Notes under the pieces: model-generated
Database searches by the model: none
What the model saw: the letters and a program-made list of their open reading frames with translations, nothing else
Told to the model about the DNA's origin: nothing
Shown: positions 43,969-52,438 of the stretch, one piece after another
How the letters are laid out: each line of letters begins with the position of its first letter
Position numbering within the stretch: position 1 is the first letter of the stretch
Translations under genes and position numbers: made by a program
Assembly: GCF_900103455.1 (NCBI RefSeq)
Contig: NZ_FNHI01000011.1
Location: 62,001 to 126,000, forward strand
Direction: 5' to 3'
From: Streptomyces wuyuanensis
Lineage (GTDB): Bacteria; Actinomycetota; Actinomycetes; Streptomycetales; Streptomycetaceae
DNA: 64,000 bases

Positions 43969-44119
43969 GAGCATCTCCTTCTGGGATGTGACGCGTGAGG
44001 TGACACAAGCGGGGCCGTGTCGGTGCAGGGTCGCTTTGGCCTTGCGGCAAGAGCCTAACCGCAGGGGTGGCATCGTCCGGCAGATGCCCGCCCCGTGGGA
44101 CGAAAAAGCGGACCGAACA

Positions 44120-44198
44120 GACAAAGACCCCGGCCCGGGGGCGCCTCCCGTGCCCGCGGGACTGCGGGGAGTACGGGAGACGCCGCACCGGGCCGGGG
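44120..44198 (-). terminator. Terminator of rpfA
   Basis: Outer arms CCCCGGCCCGG at 44128-44138 and its complement at 44188-44198 are extended by an inner near-perfect stem. On the minus strand it is followed by TCTTTGTCT, the only T-rich tail among the terminators here. The remaining bases up to eno (about 320 in all) hold no gene. Confidence 0.8.
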
Positions 44199-44287
44199 CC
44201 GGGGACGGGGGTGCGCCGCCAGGTGGTCCGCCGGGCCCACCGGACGACGGTCCCCCCGGGAACCGCCGGGGTTCCCGGGGCCGGGCA

Positions 44288-44947
44288 TCAGCTCAGGTGG
44301 AGCTTCTGGCCGGGGTGGATGACGTTCGCGTCGTCGACGATGTCCTTGTTGAGCTCGAACAGCTTCTTCCAGCCGCCCTTGACCTTCTCGACCTCGGCGA
44401 TCCTGCTGAGGGTGTCGCCGGCCTTGACCGTGTACTCGCCGTCGCCCTTCTTGACCGGGGCGGCCGCGCGCTCGGAGCGGCTGGTCGGGGCCTCGGCGCG
44501 CTTCGGGGCGGCGGGCTTGGCCTTGGGCTCGGCCTTGGGGGCGGCCGGGGCGGCGCCGTCGTACGCGGCGTTCGACAGGCCGGTGCCGCAGTTCGGCCAG
44601 GCACCCTTGCCCTGGCCGGCCAGGACCTTCTCGGCGATCTGGATCTGCTGCGACTTGCTCGCCCGGTCGGCGGTGGAGGCGAACGCGGTGCCCCCGTAGG
44701 CGGCCCAGGTGGAGGCCGAGAACTGCAGCCCGCCGTAGTAGCCGTTGCCGGTGTTGATCGACCAGTTGCCGCCGGACTCGCACTGGGCGACGGCGTCCCA
44801 TTCGGAGGCGGTGGCGGCGGACGCGGTGCCCGAGGCCATCAGCGGGGCGGCGATGGCGGCGCCGGCCACGCCGGCGAGCGTGGCGACACGGGTGGACCGC
44901 TGGAAGACCGTCGGGCGACGGTGCTTGCCCTTGCCGGAAAGCAGCAT
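44288..44947 (-). CDS. rpfA: Resuscitation-promoting factor, Rpf domain plus LysM
   Basis: The 219-residue secreted muralytic protein has a signal peptide (about 21-48, ending SGTASA-ATA) and an Rpf/transglycosylase domain with VAQCESGGNWSINTGNGYYGGLQF, where the Glu of CESGG is catalytic. A Pro/Ala/Lys linker and a C-terminal LysM domain (GEYTVKAGDTLSRIAEVEKVKGG) bind peptidoglycan. It cleaves glycan strands during spore germination. GGAG 8 bases before ATG 44947 sets the start. A c-di-AMP riboswitch occupies the leader. The order eno-rpfA-rpfC matches S. coelicolor. Confidence 0.92.
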   Translation of the reverse strand: MLLSGKGKHRRPTVFQRSTRVATLAGVAGAAIAAPLMASGTASAATASEWDAVAQCESGGNWSINTGNGYYGGLQFSASTWAAYGGTAFASTADRASKSQQIQIAEKVLAGQGKGAWPNCGTGLSNAAYDGAAPAAPKAEPKAKPAAPKRAEAPTSRSERAAAPVKKGDGEYTVKAGDTLSRIAEVEKVKGGWKKLFELNKDIVDDANVIHPGQKLHLS

Positions 44948-44961
44948 CGAAGTTCTCCTCA

Positions 44962-45150
44962 CCGACGCCTGCGAGGTGAGCTGTCGGGTTCGGGCCGATG
45001 TGGTGCCCGGCCGTGCGACGAGCGCACGGCTCCACCCCTAGCCGGGCAGCCCTCATCGGGCCTGTCCGGCGCTTACCTTGGGTCCCCCGCTCCTGCCTTC
45101 GGCGCTTGCGCGACGACTGTTCCCGGCGGCCGCCGGCAGGATTCGGCGTG
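44962..45150 (-). ncRNA. ydaO/yuaA c-di-AMP riboswitch upstream of rpfA
   Basis: In the minus-strand leader the ydaO elements occur in order. They are GCCGAATCCTGCC, then AGGAGCGGGGGACCCAAGG, CTAGGGGTGGAGCCG with a following G+C stem, then GGGCACC and finally CCGAACCCGACAGCTCACC and GCAGGCGTC. This element is known to control rpfA in Streptomyces by lowering transcript in high c-di-AMP. It ends about 15 bases before the rpfA start. Confidence 0.9.
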
Positions 45151-45197
45151 CGGTCGACGGGGCCCGCGTTGCGAGCGGTTCAGACCGTAGACACACG

Positions 45198-45231
45198 TCT
45201 CCCCGATGTTCAAAGACGAACATCGGGGAGA
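45198..45231. terminator. 14-bp stem-loop between rpfA leader and rpfC
   Basis: TCTCCCCGATGTTC and its perfect complement flank a 6-base loop. It lies 140 bases past the rpfC stop and upstream of the rpfA promoter region, so it could end rpfC transcription. Confidence 0.6.
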
Positions 45232-45370
45232 AATCACCCAAAACTGATGGGGCGACATGTCCGTTTTCGCAGGTGAGAGCCGTGATGGCCGGAGTTGACC
45301 GCCGAGCGGCGCCAGTTGACCGGAAGAGACTCTTGTCTCACTCGCACGGAAACGGACATAAGCGCTCGAA

Positions 45371-46315
45371 CTACTCCTTCAACTGGCCCTTGCCCGTAGT
45401 CAGATCGAGGCTCTGGCCAGGCAGGATGAGGTCCGCGTCGGAGCCGACGACATCCTGGTTCGCCTCGTAGAGGGCGGGCCAGCCGCCGGGCACCTCGTTC
45501 GCGTCGGCGATCGACGAGAGGTTGTCGCCGTTACGGACGACGTACTCATCTCCCGTGGCGGCGTCGTCTCGTGCCGATCCGTCACCTCGTGAGGCATGAC
45601 GGCCGGATTCGCGCTCATCGCCCGAATTGCCCGACTCATTCCCCTCCGTGGCGGGCGTGCCCCGGTGCTTGCCGGTGCCCGCCTCCGGGGCGTCGCCGCC
45701 GGACGCCTCCGCGCTCTCACCGGAACCCTCGGCGGAGCCGGCGGGTTCCGAGGGGGCGGCCGGCTCGGCCGACGGACCGGACGGTTCGGACGGGGACTCG
45801 CCCGCGCCCGGCTCGGACCCGGCGGGCGCGGAGGTCCCGGCGTCCGGCGCGGGCGTGGCGTCCGCGCCGTCCCCGAACGAGGGGCTCTTCACGAGGTCGC
45901 CCAGCGGGTCGGCCGACGGAGTGCCGGCGGGCTCGGAGTCGCCGGCCGTCAGGCCCGTGATCGCGCCGCAGCTCTGCCAGGCGGAAGCACCCTGTGCTGC
46001 GAGCACCATCTCGGCGACGGAAATCTGCTGGGAGCGGCTGGCGAGGTCGGCGCGCGGCGCGTAGGCGGTGCCGCCGTACGCCTCCCAGGTCTCCTGTGAC
46101 ATCTGGAGACCGCCGTAGAAACCGTTGCCGAGGTTGGCACTCCAGTCGCCGCCGCTCTCGCAGTCGGCGACGCGGTTCCAGGTGGTGGTGTCGGCGGCCG
46201 AGGCGGAACCCGCGCCGAGCAGCGGGATGGCGATGGCCGATCCGGTCACCCCTGCCGCGACGATGAGAGCGGGGGCCTGACGAGGTCGGCGGTGTCGGCC
46301 GTTCCCGGACAGCAT
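45371..46315 (-). CDS. rpfC: Resuscitation-promoting factor with long acidic linker and LysM
   Basis: The 314-residue secreted protein has a signal peptide (about 10-37, ending SASA-AD), an Rpf domain with VADCESGGDWSANLGNGFYGGLQM carrying the catalytic Glu, a ~130-residue Ser/Gly/Glu/Pro-rich linker (about 120-255) and a LysM domain (DEYVVRNGDNLSSIADANEVPGGW). It is a peptidoglycan-cleaving enzyme of dormancy exit. GGAAGG lies 8 bases before ATG 46315. Its leader shows no riboswitch, unlike rpfA. The linker is far longer than that of rpfA. Confidence 0.9.
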   Translation of the reverse strand: MLSGNGRHRRPRQAPALIVAAGVTGSAIAIPLLGAGSASAADTTTWNRVADCESGGDWSANLGNGFYGGLQMSQETWEAYGGTAYAPRADLASRSQQISVAEMVLAAQGASAWQSCGAITGLTAGDSEPAGTPSADPLGDLVKSPSFGDGADATPAPDAGTSAPAGSEPGAGESPSEPSGPSAEPAAPSEPAGSAEGSGESAEASGGDAPEAGTGKHRGTPATEGNESGNSGDERESGRHASRGDGSARDDAATGDEYVVRNGDNLSSIADANEVPGGWPALYEANQDVVGSDADLILPGQSLDLTTGKGQLKE

Positions 46316-46478
46316 GCGGTGTGCCTTCCGTGTGACTACAGAAAACTCCCGAGGCCGTCGTGGCGGTTGAAACCTCGATGACCCGGAGTCGGGGTGAACG
46401 TAGCCGCACTCCAACCTCAGTCACAAGTCGGTGCAGCGGAGATCACGTAAAAGTCACAGTCTTGACTGTCCGTCAGAT

Positions 46479-47729
46479 TCAGCGGGGGGTGAATTCAACG
46501 GGCAGAGTGCGCAATCCGCGCATGATGAGACCCCCACGCCACCGCAATTCCGACGGATCGACCGCAAGCCGCAAGTCGGGCAGCCGGGTGAGGAGGGTCG
46601 CGAGGGCCGTCTGCCCCTCCAGCCGCGCGAGCGGCGCCCCCAGGCAGTAGTGGATGCCGTGCCCGTAGCCGAGGTGCTGGTTGTCCCGCCGGGCGAGATC
46701 GAGGGTGTCGGGCTCGGCGAACCGCGCAGGGTCGCGGTCCGCGGCGGCGAGCACGACGAGGACCGGGTCGCCGGCGGCGATGTCCCGGCCGCCGAGCGTC
46801 AGCGGCTCGGTCGCGAACCGCCAGGTGGCCAGTTCCACCGGCCCGTCGTAGCGGAGCAGTTCCTCGACACCGGTGGCGAGCAGGCCGGTCTCGTCCGCGG
46901 CCAGCGAGTCCTGGAGCCGCCCCCGCTGCTCCGGATTGCGCAGCAGCGCGTACGTCCCGTTCCCGATGAGGTTCACCGTGGTCTCGAACCCGGCGAAGAG
47001 AAGGATGAAGGCCATCGCCGCGGCCTCGTTCTCGGTGAGGTGCTCCCCGTGGTCGGACGCCTTGATGAGTCCCGAGATGAGGTCGTCGCCGGGGGCTTCG
47101 CGCTTGCGGTGGATCAGGTCGGCGAGATAGCCGCGCATCTTCTTCACGGACCGGGCGACACCGCCGCGCGGGCCCCCGCCGTGACGGATCATCATCCCCG
47201 CCCAGTCCCGGAAGTCGTCCTGGTCCTCGCGCGGGACGCCGAGCATGTCGCAGATCGCGTGGATGGGGAGGGGGAAGGCGAACTCGTGGATGAGGTCCGC
47301 ACTCCCCCGCCGGGCGAAGCCGTCGATGAGCCGGTCCGTCAACTCCTGGACCCTCGGTGCGAATTCGGCCACCCGGCGAGGGGTGAACGCCTTCGACACG
47401 AGCCTCCGCAGCCGGGTGTGGTCGGGCGGGTCGATGTTCAGCAGATGTGTCATCAGCTCCGCCTTGCGCTCCCCCGGGATCCCCGTCTTCCCCTTCGCGT
47501 GCGCGGGCTCGTCGTGATGCGCCGGGTTCTTGCTCAGCCGCTGGTCCGCGAGGGCCTGCCGGGCGTCCGCGTACCGGGTCACCAGCCACGCCTCCACCCC
47601 GCTGGGCAGCCGCGTCCGGTGCACGGGCGCGTGCTCGCGCAGCCAGGCGTAGGCCGGGTACGGGTCGGTGGCGAACTCCCAGGTGAAGAGTTCGGGGGCG
47701 TCGGGGACGCGGGACGGCTGGTCGTGCAT
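46479..47729 (-). CDS. Cytochrome P450
   Basis: The 416-residue soluble P450 has the oxygen-binding LFAGFETTVNL in helix I, the EELLRYDGPVE ExxR motif, and the heme loop LGYGHGIHYCLGAPLARLEG with axial Cys (about 360). The sequence type is the CYP107/CYP105-like group common in Streptomyces. It needs ferredoxin and reductase, which are not adjacent. It stands alone, so its substrate is unknown and not part of a visible biosynthetic cluster. Confidence 0.94.
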   Translation of the reverse strand: MHDQPSRVPDAPELFTWEFATDPYPAYAWLREHAPVHRTRLPSGVEAWLVTRYADARQALADQRLSKNPAHHDEPAHAKGKTGIPGERKAELMTHLLNIDPPDHTRLRRLVSKAFTPRRVAEFAPRVQELTDRLIDGFARRGSADLIHEFAFPLPIHAICDMLGVPREDQDDFRDWAGMMIRHGGGPRGGVARSVKKMRGYLADLIHRKREAPGDDLISGLIKASDHGEHLTENEAAAMAFILLFAGFETTVNLIGNGTYALLRNPEQRGRLQDSLAADETGLLATGVEELLRYDGPVELATWRFATEPLTLGGRDIAAGDPVLVVLAAADRDPARFAEPDTLDLARRDNQHLGYGHGIHYCLGAPLARLEGQTALATLLTRLPDLRLAVDPSELRWRGGLIMRGLRTLPVEFTPR

Positions 47730-47837
47730 GGGTCGACGTTAACCCGCGCGGGGCCGGTCACCCGTTCGACGGACCTCTCCGCATACCCCCTGGGTAGGCT
47801 GACCGCATACGCCGGACTCCGTCGCATGGGAGCGCTG

Positions 47838-48467
47838 ATGAGTGCCGCAGCCGAAGACCGGAGGGAAGACCAGGACGGCCGGGAGGAGCAGTACGTGTTC
47901 CCGGTACCGCCTCCCGGCGGGTGGACGGCGGACGACCTCGACCGGATCAAGGGTCTCCCGCCGCACACCGAGCTGATCGACGGGGGACTGTTCTTCGTGA
48001 CTCCGCAGACCGATTTCCACATGGCCGCACTGCGGCTGCTGGAGAACGCGCTGGTGCAGCAGGCACCGGACGATCTCTATGTCGTCCGGGAGATGACCAC
48101 CAAACTGGGCGTACGCGACCGGCCGGAGCCCGATCTCATGGTGGTTCCGTGGAGCGCCCGCACGGGACCGGAGCAGACCTGGTACGCCCCAGACGACATC
48201 CTGCTCGCGGTCGAGATCGTCTCCGACGAGTCCGTACAGCGCGACCGCGAGCTCAAACCGCGCAAGTACGCGGCGGCCGGCATCCGGCACTTCTGGCGGG
48301 TCGAGAAGAGCGACGACCTGCCGGTCGTCTACGTCTACGAGCTCGACCCCGCCACGAACGCCTACGCCGTCACCGGCATCCACCACAACCGGCTCAAGGT
48401 GGACGTCCCGTACCCCGTCGAGGTCGACCTCACCGCCGTGGACCGGCGGCGCGGACAGCAGGGCTGA
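47838..48467 (+). CDS. Uma2 family (PD-(D/E)XK-like) protein
   Basis: The 209-residue protein matches Uma2/DUF820: ELIDGGLFFVTPQTDFHMAALRLLENAL, then RPEPDLMVVP (Asp of the nuclease fold), ILLAVEIVSDESVQRDRELKPRKYAAAGIRHFWRVE (Glu, x, Lys pattern). The family has a restriction-endonuclease-like fold, is very abundant in Streptomyces, and has no settled role. ATG 47838 follows a GGGAG; an in-frame ATG 12 bases upstream is an alternative. It is divergent from the P450 gene. Confidence 0.88.
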   Translation: MSAAAEDRREDQDGREEQYVFPVPPPGGWTADDLDRIKGLPPHTELIDGGLFFVTPQTDFHMAALRLLENALVQQAPDDLYVVREMTTKLGVRDRPEPDLMVVPWSARTGPEQTWYAPDDILLAVEIVSDESVQRDRELKPRKYAAAGIRHFWRVEKSDDLPVVYVYELDPATNAYAVTGIHHNRLKVDVPYPVEVDLTAVDRRRGQQG

Positions 48468-48499
48468 CGCGAAGCCGTTCACGGCCGGGGTCTTCGAGG

Positions 48500-49501
48500 T
48501 CAGTCCCGGGCCGTGGCCTCCGCCGCGCGGATCGCGTCGCGGTAGGCGCGGGCGGCGGCGCGGAGGGCGGCTTCCGGGTCGTGCCCCTCGGCCTCGGCGC
48601 GCACGGCCATGGCGAGCAGTTCGTACCCGACGGCGCGGTCGCCGTCCTCCTCCGTCGGCAGCTCCACGTCCAGTCCGGCCGTACGCACCCGGCTCGCGAG
48701 TTTCGCGGCGAGCGCGAGGCCCGGCTGGCCGAGCGGTACTCCGTCGGTCACCGAATCCCGCTGCTTCTCGATCGCCTTGGTGCGCAGCCAGTGCTCCTTG
48801 ACGTCCTCGGGGGTCTCGGCGCGGGCGTCCCCGAAGACGTGCGGGTGGCGGTGGACGAGCTTGTCGACGATGGTCCCGGCGACGTCGTCGATCGAGAACG
48901 GCTCGTCGCCCTCCTCCCCGCTCGCCTCCTGTGCGATGCGCGCGTGGAAGACGACCTGGAGGAGCACGTCGCCGAGTTCCTCGCGCAGTTCGTCGCGGTC
49001 GCCGTCCTCGATGGCCTCGACGAGTTCGTACGCCTCCTCGATGCCGTACTTGGCGAGGCCCTTGTGGGTCTGCTGCGAGGACCACGGGCACTCGCGGCGG
49101 ATCCGGTCCATGACCTGGACGAGGTCGAGGAGCCGGGCGCCCGGGAGGTCGTACGAGCCGGGCAGCAGCTCCAGGTCGGGCATCTGCACCCGGCCCGAGC
49201 CGGCCATGCGGGCCAGGCCGTCGGTGAGGGCCTGGTCACCCTCTCCGGCCGCGAGGACCACGGCGGTCCGGCCTCCCGCGCAGCCGTCCACGAGCTCCTG
49301 CGCGGTGGGAGCGGCGATCTCCACGCCCACACCCGCCTCCCTCAGATACGGCAGCTGCGGGTGCTCCGCGTCCGCGCACAGCACGCGGTCGGCGGCGTGC
49401 AGTGTCCGCCACGCAGGCCAGGACAGCAGTCCGGGCGCGACACGATGGCTGGCGGTGAGCAGGACGATACGGCCGGGCTCGACGGGCGCTTCAGCGTTCA
49501 C
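48500..49501 (-). CDS. mazG: MazG nucleoside triphosphate pyrophosphohydrolase
   Basis: The 333-residue protein has an N-terminal tetrapyrrole-methylase-like domain without its glycine-rich motif, then the MazG domain: CPWSSQQTHKGLAKYGIEEAYELVEAIEDGDRDELREELGDVLLQVVFHARI with the EExxE...ExxD metal ligands (about 150-180). It hydrolyses non-canonical or excess NTPs, including (p)ppGpp-related stress products in some bacteria. The gene follows the SurA-like gene on the same strand across 144 bases. Confidence 0.92.
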   Translation of the reverse strand: MNAEAPVEPGRIVLLTASHRVAPGLLSWPAWRTLHAADRVLCADAEHPQLPYLREAGVGVEIAAPTAQELVDGCAGGRTAVVLAAGEGDQALTDGLARMAGSGRVQMPDLELLPGSYDLPGARLLDLVQVMDRIRRECPWSSQQTHKGLAKYGIEEAYELVEAIEDGDRDELREELGDVLLQVVFHARIAQEASGEEGDEPFSIDDVAGTIVDKLVHRHPHVFGDARAETPEDVKEHWLRTKAIEKQRDSVTDGVPLGQPGLALAAKLASRVRTAGLDVELPTEEDGDRAVGYELLAMAVRAEAEGHDPEAALRAAARAYRDAIRAAEATARD

Positions 49502-49645
49502 CCCTCGACCCTACGTCGGGGCGGTCGGGCGCCGGGGCCGGGTATCGGGTACCGGGCCTCGCGCATCGGCCGGGACTCGGTCACCGGGCCTCACGGTTCC
49601 GCGGGGCCCGGTCCGCGGCGGGTGCCGGTCTCCCGGCTCCGCCGT

Positions 49646-50299
49646 CTAGGCACCGGCCTGGATCGCCTCCGGCTGCTTGGTGACCTGGGTGATCCACGGC
49701 GCCTTGTAGTCGCCGAGCTGGATCTTCGTGTCGTCCCAGGCTCCATACCTCGGGTTCACGTCGATGTCGAGCTCCTTGGACGCGGCCGTCAGCGCGGCAC
49801 CGACCTTCTGCTGGCCCTCCGGAGTACCAAGATCGGCGCCCAGCGCCCGGGCCAGCCCGGTCAGCAGGACCTGCTCGCGCACCGCCTCGTCGATCTGGTC
49901 CGGGGCGACCCCGCGCTGCTGGAGGAACATCGCGGCGAGCTGCTCCTCACCGCCGGACTGCTGGGCCGCGGCGACCCGGGCGTCCTGCACCTCCTTGCGG
50001 GAGACGGTCACGCCCTCCTTCTCGGCGGCGTGCTCCAGGATCCGACCGAAGATCATCCCGTGCAGCTTGGCCCGGTTCAGCTGCCCGGTGTTCTTGATCA
50101 GCTGAGCGGCCTCCGGCGACGCCTCCTGGGCCGACCGCACGTCCTCGACCTCCGCCTGGAGCGCGGACACCTCGATCCGGTCGCCGCCCACGACGGCCGC
50201 GGCGCCGGGGTGCGCCTCGTTCCCGCAGGCGGCGAGCAGGGGCGCCGCCACGACGAACGCGGCGGAGAGGGCGAGCGCGGTGCGACGGCGGCGGTGCAA
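49646..50299 (-). CDS. SurA-N domain lipoprotein
   Basis: The 217-residue protein has a lipoprotein signal with lipobox LLAAC (Cys about 24), then a helical SurA_N-like chaperone domain (AAVVGGDRIEVSALQAEVEDV..., VSRKEVQDARVAAAQQSGG). No PPIase domain is present. It likely helps fold exported proteins at the outer face of the membrane. The start is a TTG at 50299, with AGGAGG 5 bases before it; the longer in-frame start would put a long non-signal tail before the Arg cluster. Confidence 0.82.
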   Translation of the reverse strand: MHRRRRTALALSAAFVVAAPLLAACGNEAHPGAAAVVGGDRIEVSALQAEVEDVRSAQEASPEAAQLIKNTGQLNRAKLHGMIFGRILEHAAEKEGVTVSRKEVQDARVAAAQQSGGEEQLAAMFLQQRGVAPDQIDEAVREQVLLTGLARALGADLGTPEGQQKVGAALTAASKELDIDVNPRYGAWDDTKIQLGDYKAPWITQVTKQPEAIQAGA

Positions 50300-50535
50300 A
50301 GGGGCCTCCTGGCGTGCGGTGGTGATCGTGACGCGGAGCGTTTGTGACGCGGTGCACAAAGACCTTGCGGAGATCGATGGTAGGCAGTCGGCGTGGCGCA
50401 GGCCACTACTTCGCCGCCACTGATTCGGCCAACGATTCGGGAGGCGGTTGGGGTGCGGCGCGGCGCACCGGTTCCGTACGGGCAGGTCTGAGCGGCGAAT
50501 GCCGGGGCATCCGTAGGGCGAGGGAGGGCCGGGCT

Positions 50536-51183
50536 ATGGGTGCGCTCAGGGCTGTGTCGTGGTGGGTGAAGGTGTCGGTCGGCGTCCTGCTGGTGGCCGC
50601 GCTGCTGCTGGTGGGCACGCAACTGCGGGGGCTGCCGGGCCTCGGCGGCCTGTTCGGCGAGGAGACGCGCGACCGGACGGGGCCCGCGGTGCTGGAGTCC
50701 GTACGGGACATGAGCCGCTACCAGGCGGCCACGGGCAACTTCCAGGTCGTGGTGGACCTGGAGAAGGACGCCAGGTACCTGCCGGACGCCGTACGGGGAA
50801 CCAGGGTGCTGTACGTCGGGGCGGGCACCGTGGACGCGTACGTCGACATGGGGGCGCTCGGGAAGCAGGACGTCACCGTGAACGAGGAGCGCACGGCCGC
50901 GACGATCCGGCTCCCGCACGCCGTGCTCGACCGGCCCGCGCTGGATCCCGACCGCTCCTACGCCGTCTCGAAGCAGCGCGGACTGCTCGACCGGCTCGGC
51001 GACCTCTTCTCCGACAACCCGAACAGCGAACAGGCGGTCCAGCAGCTCGCGGTGCGGCACATCGCCACCGCCGCGAAGGAGAGCCGTCTGACGGCGCGGG
51101 CGGAGCGGAACACGACGAGGATGCTCGAGGGGCTTCTGCGCTCGCTCGGATTCAGCAAGGTCACGGTGGTCTACGGGGCGTGA
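50536..51183 (+). CDS. DUF4230 membrane-anchored protein
   Basis: The 215-residue protein has one N-terminal membrane helix (about 12-30) and a DUF4230 domain (AVLESVRDMSRYQAATGNFQVVVDLEKDARYLPDAVRGTRVLYVGAGTVDAYVDM...). The domain is presumably extracytoplasmic. No function is known. GGGAGGG precedes ATG 50536. It is divergent from the SurA-like gene. Confidence 0.85.
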   Translation: MGALRAVSWWVKVSVGVLLVAALLLVGTQLRGLPGLGGLFGEETRDRTGPAVLESVRDMSRYQAATGNFQVVVDLEKDARYLPDAVRGTRVLYVGAGTVDAYVDMGALGKQDVTVNEERTAATIRLPHAVLDRPALDPDRSYAVSKQRGLLDRLGDLFSDNPNSEQAVQQLAVRHIATAAKESRLTARAERNTTRMLEGLLRSLGFSKVTVVYGA

Positions 51184-51345
51184 GGGCCGCCCCCGTGCAG
51201 CGGCCGCCGGCCCGTTGCCACACGGCGCGCGGCCGCCGGCCGCTACCCGCTGTACGGGCGCGTCAACGGAAGGACACCGAGACTTCACCCGAATGGCCCC
51301 CGTTGGTGGCCCCTTGAGCGGAAATCGCGGCGTAACCTCCCGGCC

Positions 51346-52242
51346 ATGCCCTCCCTCCTGAGCAACCGGCTGGCGAAGCGGATGCTGCGTCCGGCGTTCT
51401 CACTGGTGGAACAGCGCCTGGAGCGTGCCACCACCGCGCTCCAGGCCGACCTGGACGCCCTCCACCACGAAGTGGCCGACCTGCGGCGGCAGAGCTACGG
51501 TCTCGGGCTGCTGCTCGACCACGCCGGCCGGGACGGCCACCGGATGCCGACCGCGACCCAACTGGACAGGCTGGTCCGGGAGGTGACCACGGTGACGGGC
51601 GCGTCGGGCGAGCACGCGCGCCGCGACCTGACGGTGGCGTACCGCACCGTGGTGGCCCTGGAGGCGCTGGGCGTCGGCCGGCTCGCGGGCTCGACCTCGG
51701 ACGTCTGCGGGAAGCTGGCGACCGTACCGCTGCTGGCCCCGCCGAACGAGGAGGTGCTGGAGATCGGCACCCAGCACGGACTGTTCGCGGCCGCCCTGAT
51801 GCGCATGCTGCACCGCGCGGGTGTCGAGCCGCGGCTGACGGTCGTCGACCCGCTGGCCGGTGCCCTCGTGCCGACGGGCACCGCGCCCGCACCGGTCCGG
51901 GAGGACGTCGTCCGGGCCAACCTGACGCTCTGCGGCAGCCGTTCGGGCACGGAGGCCCGGCTCCTGCGCGGCGCCTCCGCCGACCCGGGCGTGCGCTCCG
52001 AGGTGTCCGACCGGCGCTACGGGGTGGTCGTCCTGGCCGGTGACCCGTCCGTCGAGGGCGTGCTCGCGGATCTGGACCTCACGGAGGAACTCGCCGCGGA
52101 CGGCGCGGTCGTCGTCCTCGACGGACACGGCGACGGCACCCGTCCCGGCGTCGCCGAAGCCCTCGCCAAGCGACTCGCCGACGGCTCCCGGCTGAGGCTG
52201 CTGGGCGTGGTCGCGGGAACGGCGTTCTTCCGGGCCGTGTGA
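51346..52242 (+). CDS. SAM-methyltransferase-fold protein
   Basis: The 298-residue protein has an N-terminal coiled-coil region (about 15-55) and a Rossmann-like domain with EVLEIGTQHGLFAAALMRMLH (motif I) and LTVVDPLAG. Later strands RYGVVVLAGDP and DGAVVVLDGHGDGTRPGV replace the usual acceptor-binding part. It may be a methyltransferase or a non-catalytic relative in glycan modification. It is convergent with the kinase gene. Confidence 0.65.
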   Translation: MPSLLSNRLAKRMLRPAFSLVEQRLERATTALQADLDALHHEVADLRRQSYGLGLLLDHAGRDGHRMPTATQLDRLVREVTTVTGASGEHARRDLTVAYRTVVALEALGVGRLAGSTSDVCGKLATVPLLAPPNEEVLEIGTQHGLFAAALMRMLHRAGVEPRLTVVDPLAGALVPTGTAPAPVREDVVRANLTLCGSRSGTEARLLRGASADPGVRSEVSDRRYGVVVLAGDPSVEGVLADLDLTEELAADGAVVVLDGHGDGTRPGVAEALAKRLADGSRLRLLGVVAGTAFFRAV

Positions 52243-52314
52243 CACCCGGGCGGTGCCGCGTGCGCATCAGGGCGGCGGGCCGGGGCCATCACCGGCCGCG
52301 CTCGGGCGCCTTCA

Positions 52315-52438
52315 GCCGGTGCAAACCCGCGCCTTCGGCCGGTACGAACCGGCCCCTCGGCCAGTACGGGACCGGCCTCGGCCGTTACGGAACCGGCGCC
52401 TCAGCCGGTGCGGACCGGCGCCTCAGCCGGTGCGGAAC
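52315..52438. repeat. About six degenerate 22-bp tandem repeats at the kinase gene 3' end
   Basis: The unit on the minus strand is close to CACCGGCTGAGGCGCCGGTC. The first copy supplies the last two codons and stop of the kinase, and copies continue about 105 bases past it. The two nearest the gene are almost identical, the rest diverge. Each can form a 5-bp CCGGC/GCCGG hairpin. Confidence 0.75.

Noticed and set aside
46316..46478. Riboswitch upstream of rpfC
   Set aside because: None of the ydaO sequence blocks seen before rpfA occurs here.
46431..47820. Long + strand open frame leading into the Uma2 gene
   Set aside because: It is antisense to the P450 gene, has no coding similarity, and the Uma2 homology starts at 47838.
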